Positions 50,387 through 61,216 of a stretch of DNA of 64,000 nucleotides are shown piece by piece (position 1 is the stretch's first letter; the number at the start of each line of letters is the position of its first letter). The notes under the pieces were generated by a model. It saw only the letters and a program-made list of their open reading frames with translations. It was not told where the DNA came from and did no database searches. Source of the stretch: Ailurus styani (taxonomy: Eukaryota; Chordata; Mammalia; Carnivora; Ailuridae); contig LNAC01000102.1 in NCBI GenBank assembly GCA_002007465.1, positions 3,418,364-3,482,363 of the forward strand. The letters run 5' to 3'. The position numbers and the translations under genes are program-made.

Positions 50387-50587
50387 TGGGGAGCCTAGAT
50401 GGCTCAGTTCGTTAAACGTCTGCTTTTGGCTCAGGTCATGATCCCAGGGTCCTGGGATCAAGCCCCACATTGGGCTCCTTGCTTGGTGGGGAGTCTGCTT
50501 CTCTCTTTCCCTCTGCCTGTTGCTCCCCTACTTGTGCTCATTCTCTCCCGCTCTGTCAAATAAATAAATAAATAAAATCTTAAGAAA
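50387..50587 (+). repeat. CAN-SINE, older subfamily
   Basis: 'ggggagcctagatggctcag' head, CT-rich middle, (AAAT)n tail. A perfect 12-bp target-site duplication, aagaagcagtct, lies at 50375-50386 and 50588-50599. Confidence 0.95.
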
Positions 50588-50658
50588 AAGAAGCAGTCTG
50601 CATGACTCACAACCAAGGACAGATTGAAAGAAAAGTGTCTTAATAGATGCCAGCATTG

Positions 50659-50814
50659 GGATCCCAGTTAAGCAATCAGGATCGCAGGATCAATCGTCCT
50701 TGCCATGGGCCCTGTGTCAGGCTCTGCACTGGGGATGGAGCTTGCTCAAGATTCTCTCTCCCTGTCGCTTTCTGCCTCTCCCTCACCCTCTCTCCCTTTC
50801 CAAAGAAAGTAAAA
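50659..50814 (+). repeat. CAN-SINE, highly diverged, head truncated
   Basis: It starts mid-head ('ggatcccagttaagcaatca'), with 'ggctctgcactggggatgga' and a CT-rich segment. The 17-bp target-site duplication aatagatgccagcattg (50642-50658) recurs at 50815-50831 with one mismatch. Confidence 0.85.
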
Positions 50815-50959
50815 AATAGATACCAGCATTGAGGGAACTTAGCACACCTCAGTGCCCCCCCTCCCAAATGCCTTGGCACAATATAAGAAACTCTCCCAGG
50901 ATGAGGGTTATTACATATTTTTATACCTGGTTGATGGGGGGAGGTCTGAAAAATTAAGA

Positions 50960-51465
50960 GCATTTCTTAAATATATGCCCATTGCTCTCAAAATAAACTA
51001 CAAGCTTCTTACTTTGACCTACAATAGCTGCTTGACCAAGTTCCCATCTCCCCCTTTAATCTTGTCTCACACTATTTTTCTCCTCTATCTGTACATGCCA
51101 GTGACAACAGCCTCCTTTTTCTTTTGAGAATAGGTCAAGTAGTTTCCCAAATTAAGGCATTTGCAATTGGTTGTTCCCAATGCTCTTAGAATGTCTAGAT
51201 CATTCTAAGCCTCTGTTATCATTGAAAAGGTCTTCTCAGAGAAGCCTTCTCTGACTTAAAGTGAACTTCCCTATGTGTTCTTCATATCATCACATTAAGT
51301 TCATCCATAGTACTTAACACAACTATATTTATATTATTTTTTCTTCATGAGGGTTGGAATCTTTTCAGGTTTGTTCTTTGCAATGTCCTCCACATCTAGT
51401 ACATATGCTGGCATTGAGCAGGTCCTCAATAAGTTATTTGTTAAATCAATGAATGAACGAATGCT
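50960..51465 (+). mobile_element. L2 LINE 3' region
   Basis: Sense L2 order: 'agagaagccttctctgactt', 'agttcatccatagtacttaa', 'tttgcaatgtcctccacatc', 'ctggcattgagcaggtcctc', 'aataagttatttgttaaatc', 'aatgaatgaacgaatg'. Confidence 0.75.
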
Positions 51466-51606
51466 TTCCTTCATCCAACTACAGTAGGGAAGCTCATACT
51501 ACAGTAATAACAATATGATATTTTATCCTTTCCATTGAAAAAAAAGTTTCTTAAAAGAAACCACAAAGAGTATTTTCTATCCCAAATATATCAATTGTAA
51601 TATATA

Positions 51607-52091
51607 TGTTCAGGGATACCCAAGATCCTCCTCAGTTTCCATGATTCACTAGAAGGTCTCACAGAACTCAGCAAAGCTCCTATACTCATTATTAGTTAGT
51701 TTATTATAGCAAAAGAACACAGATTAAAATCATCAATGGTAAAAGGCATATAGAACAGAGTCCAGGAAAGATCAGGTACAAGCTATTAGTTATCCTCTCC
51801 CAGTAGAATCCTGTGGACTGTGCTTAATTCTGTAACAATGGGTGACATGAAGTACTGCCAAGCAAAGAAGCTCACCTGAGCATCCAGGGTTTTCACTGGC
51901 AGATGAGTCATATAGGCATGGATAACTGGCAAAGGTCAGGCTGATACCACATGACTTAAGGCCCCTAACACATATCATATTGTTAGCATAAACTATCTGG
52001 TGTGGTCCATGGCTCCCAGATAAACAGACATTCTGATTAGGCAAGTTATTCCAAGAATTTAGAGGTTATCTCCAAGAGCCTGGTAAGTGCA
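51607..52091 (-). mobile_element. Solo LTR, ERVL-like (family uncertain)
   Basis: 'cctcctcagtttccatgatt', 'cactagaaggtctcacagaa', 'agaacagagtccaggaaaga', 'ctcacctgagcatccagggt' and 'gcaagttattccaagaattt' match an LTR I know from other mammals. On the minus strand 'ataataaac' (near 51705) provides the polyadenylation signal, so the LTR reads leftwards. Ends are approximate and no target duplication could be read. Confidence 0.6.
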
Positions 52092-52148
52092 AAATGTTTC
52101 TCTGGAATATGAAGAATTTGTGCCACCCAGATGTGCTGAGTTAATCCT

Positions 52149-52793
52149 TTAATGTACACAGTAATATATCTTAGTCATTAAGATAACTGGCAATATGGAG
52201 TTTGCTGACACAAATGAGAGCCTTTTCCAAACCCATTGAATCAAACCTAGCAAAGAAAGCATCATAAGAGAATAGTAAGAAATTACTGGTTGTATGGGTA
52301 TGGGTGTGTGTGGTAGGGCAGGGAACAATGAAGAACTCTTAGAGAAATGGATGTTAAACCTAATGTCAGAAGAGCCCTGAAAGAAAAATCTGAACCTATC
52401 TCCAAGGAACAGAATACAGCATGAATGGCTTTGAAGTTCCCACCAGAGAGAATTTCCTCCATATATGGCAAAGGAAGTTTTCATACACCAGTCACAAGAG
52501 TTTCTCTGAAAATTAAATTTTCCACAGGTTTGTAGAAAGTAATTGATCAACACTACTTCATACCTATTATTACAAGGCAACAAAACATCTACTGAGACTG
52601 ATAGAGCCCCAGGAGAGAACAAGAGTGAAGGTGGGAGGAGAAGATCAATAAAATCAACCATCTCACATAAACCTGACAGCCAATGGGACTGCACATATCC
52701 ACACTCAATCCAAAAAGGAAGGCAGAAACAAAGGAAAACTTTGTTCAACTTCCTAGAATGGCTATTTTCAATTTTCTCTTTTGAATTTTTCAA
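52149..52793 (-). other. Long open frame, 214 codons, probably fortuitous
   Basis: The longest open frame in the window, ATG to stop on the minus strand. The product is rich in Ser, Leu, Phe and Cys, with a basic, polar start (K/N/S/E/H) and no recognisable domain, signal peptide or repeated motif. It lies beside the minus-oriented LTR, where a provirus would have its 3' internal region. However, no polypurine tract, retroviral motif or second LTR is seen. The plus strand is purine-rich here, which removes stop codons from the minus strand by composition. A shorter plus-strand frame (85 codons) overlaps. I do not assign a function. Confidence 0.2.
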
Positions 52794-52799
52794 AACTTA

Positions 52800-53595
52800 G
52801 CAGTGAAATCTGTAAGGCAAAAATGGCTTATATACTTAGCTGTTGTGGGACAGACAGGGTTGTTGAAGAAAGCATGTCCTACTTGGCTACAATCCTTAGA
52901 CAGAGAAATCCCAGGAAATAATGTAGGTGGTGGCAATTGTGAATAAGAGAGAAGAATACAATGAATAAAGAGGCCTAAGGTTCATGGGCCCGTTATAACC
53001 TGCAACCAAAAAGTGGTACATGTTATTGAGGAAAAAAGAATTGCACATGATTCCTTCACACACACAATCACATACACTGCCTTGCTCCAATAACATGTAA
53101 ACATTTATTTTGTTATTTTAACAAAATAAATCTCTGTTGCTACAGAAGAATGTTCATTTATATCTAGTCCCACCCAAAAATCCTGACACGACTTCTTTTT
53201 GAATAATATAATCAATATAGAAGATTCTAGGTAAAACATCCGCAAGAGGCAGTGACAAACAACATTGAGCACTAGTTTTGAGACCTGTCTCAACAGGTTT
53301 CAAGAACCCTAGATGAGTATTCACCACCTCCAATGTGGATGAATTCTGAGACTCAGTTGGAATCAGGAAAACAAGGTGGAAACATCAAACAATATTTATG
53401 ATGATGAAGGGAGTAAAAAACAGATTCCATCTTGCTTTTTGGTAATTACAGTAAATGACCATCTGAGACCCTTCCCTCTTCAAACTACCCTCACATGTCC
53501 TTTAGCTGCATTACTCTCACTAATTTTAGAGGCTTTACCTGAATGAATAACAACAGTTTAGGCTAGATTTTGCCTCTATTAAGGATAAATAAGCA

Positions 53596-53597
<2 letters not shown>
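52800..53597. other. Unassigned sequence
   Basis: No recognised repeat or gene. Confidence 0.45.

Positions 53598-53643
<46 letters not shown>
53598..53643. repeat. (CA)23 microsatellite
   Basis: Uninterrupted dinucleotide repeat of about 46 bp, ending in 'ccccacacacc'. Likely length-polymorphic. Confidence 0.99.
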
Positions 53644-53645
<2 letters not shown>

Positions 53646-53809
53646 CACACACCATGAAAAAAACTTTTGAAAGTTATTAAAAGGGGAGCATAAGAAACAG
53701 AAAGTCAATCACCTGTGTTTTTTCCCTTAGTAAATGGCACCAGCATTCACGTCATCCTTGACTTCTGCTTTTCATATCTCCCATACAAATAACTACTAGG
53801 GTCTTTATC

Positions 53810-54935
53810 TGTTCCCAGCTTTATTGAGATATAATTGACATATAACATTGTATAAATGTAAGATGTACAACAAAATGACTTGATATATACATATATTGTG
53901 AAATAATTACCACAATAGATTTCGTTAACATATCCATCACCTCACAGTTATAATTTTTTTCTTGTGATAAGAACTTTTAAGATCTCTCTCTCTCTAACTG
54001 GAAGTTTTTACTTTTTTACTCCCTTTACCTATTTTCCCAAACCCCATCCCTGCTTCTAGCAACCACCAATTTTTTCTCTGTGCTGAGACTGGTTTATTTA
54101 GATTCCAGGCATAACTGAGATCATACAGTATTTGTCTTTTTCCAACACATTTCACTTAGAATATTGCCCTCAAGATCCATTCATGTTGTTGAAAATAGTA
54201 GGATTTCCTTCCTTTTCAGGGCTGAATATTCCTAATATATGTGTGAGCACGTGCATATGCACACGTTATTTCCTTTATTAATCCATCAATAGACACTCAA
54301 GTTGATTCCATGTCTTGGCTATCATAAATAATGTTGTAATAAACATGGGGATATAGATATCTCTTTAAGACAGCTATCTCATTTTCTCTACATATATATC
54401 CAGAAGTAGAATTCCTGAATCATAGGCAGTTCTATTTTTAAATTCTTGAGAAAATGCCATAGTGTTTTCCATAGTGGCTATACCAATTTGCATTCTTACC
54501 AACTATGTACAGGGGTTCCTTTTTCTCCACATCTTTGTCCGCACTTGTTATCTTTTATCTTATTTATAATAGCCATTCTAAAAAGTGTGAGGTGGTATCT
54601 CATTGTGGTTTTGATTTGCATTTTCTAAAAATTAATAATGTCAAGTGCCTTTTCATGTATCTGTTAACCAACTGTATAGCTTCTGAAAAATGCCTATTCA
54701 GGTCCTTTGCCCATTTTAAATTAGATTATGTGTTTTTCTTATAGACTTGCTTAACATCCTTATATATTTTAGATATTAAACCTTATCATATGTGGTTTGT
54801 AAATATTTTCTCCCATACTATAGGCTGCCTTTTCATTTTGTTGATTGTTTTGCTATGAAGAAACTTTTAAGTCTGATGTGTCCCACTTGTTTTTTTTTTT
54901 CCTCTGTTGCTTTTTCTTTTGGCATTTCATTAAAA
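53810..54935 (-). mobile_element. L1M 3' region, about 1.1 kb
   Basis: In antisense L1 order: 'tattgagatataattgacat' and 'ttgtgaaataattaccacaa' (3' UTR), 'catcacctcacagttataat', 'gatccattcatgttgttgaa', 'ggtggtatctcattgtggtt', 'tttgatttgcattttctaaa' and 'ggtcctttgcccattttaaa'. The open frames (60-79 codons) are not coding. The insertion reads leftwards and is truncated near 54935. Confidence 0.85.
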
Positions 54936-55019
54936 CTTTTAGCTTCTATTTTCTTAATGCTTTTTAAAGCCACTCACATCTTCCCAATACATCATTATCT
55001 CTAATATCTGATTATTTCT

Positions 55020-55510
55020 AACACTCCATTATCTCTAACCTGGAATAACATACTTCCTATTCGGGCTTCCTATTCAGGCCAGACTCCATTGCTTTTTCTG
55101 CTCTACTCCATTTTTCATACTGTGGTCAGGATGATTTTTCCAATATTCAAATTTGGTCCTACCAGGTTCCTATGTAAAATCCTCAGTGGCATTTTTTTCC
55201 TCCTGAGTAACACTAATATTTCCCATGATCTGGACCTTGCCAAGCTCTACCCATTCATGTCTCTCTACTCATCTGTCCTCGCATCTTAACATTTAGCCAA
55301 GCAGAAGTGTTGAACCAGGTCTCCTATCTCTGGGTCTTCCCATATGATGTTATCTCGCCACCAAATGCCACCCCAAATCACCCTTACTGCTTACTTCCTC
55401 TGGATCAAATATTCCTATTCTCCTGAACTTTCTTTTTCTATGACATATTTCCTGACTACTCAAACCTAAATAACCTCCAAAGGTTATCCTTTGGAGCATA
55501 TCCCATCACT
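55020..55510 (+). mobile_element. L2 LINE fragment
   Basis: Sense L2 order: 'catactgtggtcaggatgat', 'aaatcctcagtggcattttt', 'catgatctggaccttgccaa' and 'ctactcatctgtcctcgcat', then a long CT-rich stretch. It parallels the antisense L2 at 25140. Confidence 0.7.
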
Positions 55511-58194
55511 TTTATAAATGCCAAATTATCTGCACCGACTACTACAACTACCACTGCAAACTCCTGTTACAGTCACAGTACTAAACACTGACATTAAACA
55601 CTGTCTGACACTGAGAAGACTCCCAGATATGTGCTGAATAAAGTAATAAAGAGATTGCTGAATGAAATTCAAGAAATCATCAATTCTATGAAATAAAAGA
55701 TGAACAATTAGATGAGAAGGCAACTGTGTAAATATAAGGGACTGGTTAAGATACAGGCAATTTTTTTTATTGATAAAAATATTAAAATCTAAAATGCATA
55801 GTAAAATATAAAACTGCAAATCCACCTGTATGATGCAGACTCTGCACTGCGGAAATATGAATTATTGATATGGAAGACAAAATTGAAATGCTTCTCTAAA
55901 GGCAAAGAAAAGTAACATAGAGGAAAACTATGAAAAAGAGATGACAGGAGTAGAGGAGGGAGGGAAAATAATGCCAGTTACCTACTAATAATTGGTATTG
56001 ATAAAAAGCAGAATAAAGTAGAACAATCAAAGATACAACTGAGTAAAAAACATCTTTAGCTCACGAAAAGCCTAAATTTTTAGAAGCTCAAGTTGCATCT
56101 TTGGATCTGAGACAATATTTATGAACAAGTGAAATCTTAGCTAATTCATAATTAAAATATTCAAATTAGATTAAAAAATCATAAAGAATAAATGAAAAAT
56201 TCCATAACGGTCAGGCAGAAAAAGTTTAATATTTCATCCCCTTGGTCATTCGAAGAGGTGTGGAGATGTATTCCAGGCTCCTACTTCAGCTCATAGTTGC
56301 TAAAATATTTAGCAACTAAATAACTAGCATGTAACTAACTCCTAGCATGTATCTGGATACTTCTCCATCTGGGTTACACAAACTGGTAGCCTGACAGCAA
56401 AAACAAAAATACTGTTCCTACCACATTATCCCAAAACAGACTAGGGTATATAGCATATTGCTTTAAAGATAAAGTAGTAAAACATATCCCATTTATTTGA
56501 CATTTTTTAGTATTATTCCAGATGGTCAGGTCTAAGAAGTCTACTCAGGGATTACTCTGCTCTCTGGTGCTCATCCTCCAGAATGTAGCCAGGAAAGTAA
56601 TCAGCGGCATCTTGGTCAATAAATGTGGAATCACTGGAAGGTCTCTGCCCCAGTCAGAAGAACTCAAATCTTTCTTGATTCTTAAATTTACTAAAAACCT
56701 TCATTAAAAAGCACACAAAAATCCATTTTATTTGCATACATGGACTTGTATGTTGTCATGAGAAAGCAATCAACATCAAAGTAAACTAGATAATCATTTT
56801 ACAACACTTAGCGGTCATGGAATATAATAAAGCCTAGAAGGTAGTTGATCATCCTCCTCCTCCTCCTCCTCATCTTCATCAGAGCTCTTCAAACCGTTTC
56901 ACAGCATCACAAGCAGACAAATGGTAAGGAAGTTAAGTTTGCATGCCACCGACAGAAGGCTTCCGTTCATCCTAACTTCTAAAGATTTCCTTAAGGCCCT
57001 CTTTTCTTAATGGGACAAAAGGCAAACGTTCTAAAGATTGTTAGTGTCATAGGTGATTTATATGAGAAAAAAAAACTTCTTTTGTTGTACTAATGTTACT
57101 AGTCAAAAAAGATCAAACGCGATACCTCTGCAATAGAAAATGGCAGAGTAATTGAGGCTAGATTCACACTGACTTGAGGGCAAAAAGCTATGACCTGCAA
57201 TTCTGCTACCAACCAAGTTGATACTGATGTTCAAAGACAAAATAAAGATATTCTGGGATATTTCAAGCCCTCAGACAGTGTACAACTCACATGTCCTTCC
57301 TAAAATAAAAACTAATTCAAAATATTTCCTAGAGGGGGTGATAAGTCAAAGAAAATAACTCAAGAGTGAAGAAGCTGTGACACTCCAAAAGAAAAAAAAA
57401 AATCCTAACCAAGAAAAGAAAGAAGAAAGAAGAAATAAATATAAAGAAGCAAAGTTCCCAATATTTACAGGAAAAATGAGTGTCTTTTTGAGAAGGTTCA
57501 AAATAATCAACAGAAAAATTATTTGAATGACTAGCTCACTCAAGTAGCCAGTTTTAAAATATACATAGCTATCTCCACACATTTCTTTTATAGCTCAGAT
57601 AACACATTTTAAAAACCAAGGAAATAAATTGCCACTCCCAAAATAAGAAAGTATATCAGATGCCCGAGAAAAACAGAACAACAAAAATATGGTACCGATA
57701 TGTAGAAACTCACCAAAGTTATCAAGGAATATAAATGCTAACTTGAAATAGAGAACTATGCTTCCGAATGGAAAGACTGAAGGAAATATAGATACATTCT
57801 TAAATACTTAAAGAAAAGCTCTTGATTTTTAATTGATGAAATACAATTTTTGTTTCTTTTTTTGAAATATCTAGTTCCCACAGACTTAACACTAAACACA
57901 ACTCCAAGGGTTTTGGCAACTGTGCCCCAGTTTTGTCAAAATATATAATTCTCCATAATTATCCCTGGATAAATTTTTCCTCAGGAATTATAAAAAAAAA
58001 TCATTTGGATAAGTGGACCATAAATATTTGCCCATAGAACTTATGTTTGAGTAAGTAGGATAATTGTGTTCAGACTAGTTCTGTTCAGACTACATGCTGT
58101 TGCATGTAAAGGAATATCATCTATCACTCCTAAACTACTGCAAAATTTTTAAACCATAAGGTATTTCAAGTACCTTAATATTTTACATTTATTA
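55511..58194. other. Unassigned sequence with a weak coding-like segment
   Basis: 2.7 kb without a recognised repeat apart from a (TCC)6 run at 56852-56871. An 11-bp hairpin lies at 56294-56318. Minus-strand coding-like stretches at 56552-57000 are discussed separately. Confidence 0.4.
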
Positions 58195-58315
58195 TTATGT
58201 TTTAACTATCCTGATTATAAAGTAATACATGTTCAACATAAAAATACAGAAAATAGAGAAAAGCATAAAACTTTAAAAATTATTCATGATCTTACTACTT
58301 AAAGATACCAACTCT

Positions 58316-58411
58316 GGGGCATGAGGGTGACAGTCAGTTAAGCATGCAACTCCTGATCTAAGCTTAGGTCTTGATCTCAGGGTCATGAGTTCAAGCCCCA
58401 CTTAAAAAAAA
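58316..58411 (+). repeat. Short old CAN-SINE
   Basis: A tRNA-Lys-like head only ('cagtcagttaagcatgcaac', 'gatctcagggtcatgagttc', 'aagccccact') followed directly by an A-run, without the CT-rich part. 'aactct' flanks both sides and may be a short target duplication. Confidence 0.85.
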
Positions 58412-58460
58412 AATAGGAACTCTTAAAGATTTTATGTATTTCTTTCTTGTCTATAAGGTT

Positions 58461-59693
58461 AACTACAAACAACAGTCAGACATTTACAGGATTCTATAAT
58501 AAACTGTTAGGATAGGGTAGGGTAGTCAGAAGTCTATTTTTAAAAACATTTATGGAGCTTCCTGGGAATAATGTATCCTAAAGGAAGAAGGAACCAAAAC
58601 CAACTAGACCTACCAAAGAAAACCAGTAGCCAGCAAAGAGGGACGTCAGGTCTGGGATGGAGGCTGTCAGTCAGGTGTGTTCTATGGTAAGCTCTCAATG
58701 AATCCTAGGGAAAAGGATGTTACAAATGAATTACTAAAGACTGCCTTCTCCAGTATGTCATGAAGATACTGAGGGTGCAAGGCTCTTCTATTCCAATCCC
58801 TCTCCAGCTGACTATAACACATTAAGAATGAGGGACCTGGCAAGAACAGGTCTGGCTTTGGGATATACCCTTGGCAGTGAAGATTCCAGACCATTCAGGA
58901 ATGCTGATACCTCAAAAGTTGTAATATATCAGCAGCATGGGAACTCCAGAAAATAAAAAGAACACTGTGGAGTAACAGCAGGGTCCTATTTCAGAGAAAA
59001 GGGAAATATAGATCGGTACTGTAATGGTGAGTCCATTTGTACTCACATGCTTGCACAGACTGTCTCAAAACACATGAAGTATCAATATTGATATATAGTA
59101 AGAAAAAATTTTTTATTCTCTTCTTAAGAAAGGAGAGCAATGAGCCATTTTGCTAATAGAAAGCTCCAGGGCATGCTCCTGAAGCCTGAGAAATAAACCT
59201 AAGGGAGAGCTATATTGCTTTGCATTACAAAGAATCTGGAGTTTTCTAAACATATCTGTAAAAAAAAAAAAAAATGCAGGTGTCCAGAAAAGAATACTGC
59301 TGAAGAGGTCTAGAGAGAAAAGACATCGGCAGGAAGCAACTGCCCCAGGTGAAGGAACAATCTATGAGAAATGCCTAGTGAACAAAATGGCTAAGGGCTT
59401 TCAGAAGAGGGATGTTATCATTTAATTTTAGATTGAGAGCTTGATGTTCTAGAACCCTTCTCAATTGCCCTCAAACATTCAATACAAGTGGTCTGTGATA
59501 AACAACTGCCTCGTATTGATGATGCTTAGGAGAAATCAAAGTAAGCTCCACATTTTTGGGGGAGTGAAATAAAGGACAGCAGAAGGCAAGACATTAAGGT
59601 TCTATAGAAAGTAGATCTGAAGAGGAAGTAACCATGAGGATATAAACTTTCAGGAAGTAGAAGATCATATTATTAATTCCATGTAATATTATC
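58461..59693. other. Unassigned 1.2-kb block inside an old LINE
   Basis: It lies between two consecutive pieces of the LINE and is therefore probably an insertion. It contains an internal A14 run (59262-59275). No LTR ends, open frame or known family recognised. Confidence 0.4.
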
Positions 59694-60035
59694 ATAGAAT
59701 ATATTATATATTTATATATAAATACATAACAATGGAGAAATGCTGTTCTTTTTTATTTAAAGTATATCAACATGTTTTCAAGTACTTTTCTATTTTCCAT
59801 TTTTAATAGTTGCAAAGAATTCCATAATAATGAGACAAGGAAACTGAAGGACTCCATAAAAATCTGCTTTTTGGTCCTTTTCCTGCTTCTATTCTTGCTT
59901 GAACCTGCACATTCAACTTACTTCACACCCGCCTTGTAATGCAAGTAGTGTATGTTCTCCTTGTAAGGAACAAGAATTTAATGATTTCTTTAAAATAGAC
60001 AACATCTAAGGAAGGACCAGGTAAGAATGACTGGA

Positions 60036-60247
60036 TAGGGTGCCTGGGTGGCTCAGTGGGTCAAGCCTCTGCCTTTGGCTCAGGTCATGATCTCAGGGTC
60101 CTGGGATTGAGTCCCGCATCGGGCTCTCTGCTCAGTGGGGAGCCTGCTTCCCCCTCTCTCTGCCTGCCTTTCTGCCTACTTGTGAACTCTGTCTCTGTCA
60201 AATAAATAAATAAAATCTTTAAAAAAAAAAAAGAAGAAGGAGGAGGA

Positions 60248-60282
<35 letters not shown>

Positions 60283-60410
60283 AGAAGAAAGAAGAAGAAG
60301 AAGAAGAAGAAGAAGAAGAAGAAGAAGAAGAAGAAGAAGAAGAAGGAGAAGAAGAAGAAGGAGAAGAAGAAGAAGGAGAAGAAGAAGAAGGAGGAGGAAG
60401 AAGAAGAAGA
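60036..60410 (+). repeat. CAN-SINE, young type, with expanded (GAA)n tail
   Basis: 'agggtgcctgggtggctcag' with a slightly shortened head, 'tgcctacttgtgaactctgt' and 'aaataaataaataaaatc', then an A-run that passes into (GAA)n. The target-site duplication agaatgactgga (60024-60035) and agaatgacagga (60411-60422, one mismatch) brackets body and repeat together, so the repeat grew from the SINE tail. Confidence 0.95.
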
Positions 60411-60414
60411 AGAA
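60221..60414. repeat. 194-bp pure purine tract, mostly (GAA)n
   Basis: An A12 start followed by GAA units with GGA interruptions near both ends and a long cleaner core. There is no pyrimidine in 194 bases. The Leu/Phe-rich open frame on the minus strand is this tract. Confidence 0.99.
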
Positions 60415-61216
60415 TGACAGGACACAGCTATCATATGCGTATTCCAGACCTCTAGTATCTCAATACAAGGCCCTCTGCCTCCAAGGAATAACACCTGGGT
60501 CCTCATCTTTGTCCTAACCAGTTTCTGGATGCCTGAGGGGACATGTACACCAGACCACCATCCTCAGTAAAAAACCCCAGGCCCTGAACAAAGATGAGAC
60601 TCATGCTCCTTTCCTTTATGGGTCTCCCAGACACTCCATCTGTATCTGCTTTCTCCGGATCTTCAGTAAATTCTGCTTTCACATCCTGCTGACTCAAGTT
60701 TGATTTCCATCCTGCTCAAAGTCAAGGACCCTCTTGGCTGGCCCTGCAGGACTCGCTCTGGGTTCCCGGACCCAGTCTGTAGACATCAATAATATGAATG
60801 TGAATATTATTTATTTTTTTGCCTTTTTTTCCCTTTGAGTTATCTCCTGCTTGTGAACCTATGAGTTATTTCCAGGCTTTCACTGTTATAACATATATTG
60901 CAATCATTAAACTCATGTGCATATATTTGAGGACATCTCTATTTATTTAGGGCTATTTCTTAGAGTGGAATTAAAAAGGCTAAGAGCACAAAGGTTTTTC
61001 AAGCTTTTGATGCATATGGAGAAGCTGTCCAAAGGATTATATCATTTGCCCTCCTGCCACCAAAGCATGATAGTTTCAAGTCCCTTTAATGTAAGAAATA
61101 AAGACATGCCCAGTGAGGCCTAATATTGAAGAAGGAGCTAGACTAATTAAACAATGAGAATATATAACAGTACCAAAAAGATCAGTTAACATTGGGTCAA
61201 AGAAAGAACTGGTAGT

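Larger units (their letters stand above)
59831..60788 (+). mobile_element. Solo LTR, class I ERV-type, carrying a SINE
   Basis: It starts TGAGAC and ends ACATCA. A 4-bp duplication, ataa, flanks it at 59827-59830 and 60789-60792, and the old LINE text is continuous when it is removed. Without the SINE insertion the LTR is about 570 bp. The right third has the look of an R-U5 region ('cagtaaattctgctttcaca', 'tcctgctgactcaagtttga'). No internal viral genes are present, consistent with LTR-LTR recombination. A 4-bp duplication is usual for gammaretrovirus-like elements. Family not named. Confidence 0.75.
58195..61085 (-). mobile_element. Old LINE (L1M-like), in three pieces
   Basis: Three segments are consecutive in one antisense LINE text. 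Piece one, 58195-58460: 'ataaagtaatacatgttcaa ... agatacc' and 'tttatgtatttctttcttgt'. Piece two, 59694-59830: 'atagttgcaaagaattccat'. Piece three, 60789-61085: 'tgagttatttccaggctttc', 'cttagagtggaattaaaaag', 'catttgccctcctgccacc'. They are separated by a SINE, an unassigned block and a solo LTR. The join across the LTR is exact. Confidence 0.65.

Noticed and set aside
52149..52793. Retroviral envelope or other viral gene next to the LTR
   Set aside because: No recognisable motif, polypurine tract or partner LTR; kept only as an unexplained open frame.
60219..60506. Open frame rich in Ser, Phe and Leu on the minus strand
   Set aside because: It is the translation of the (GAA)n purine tract and SINE tail.
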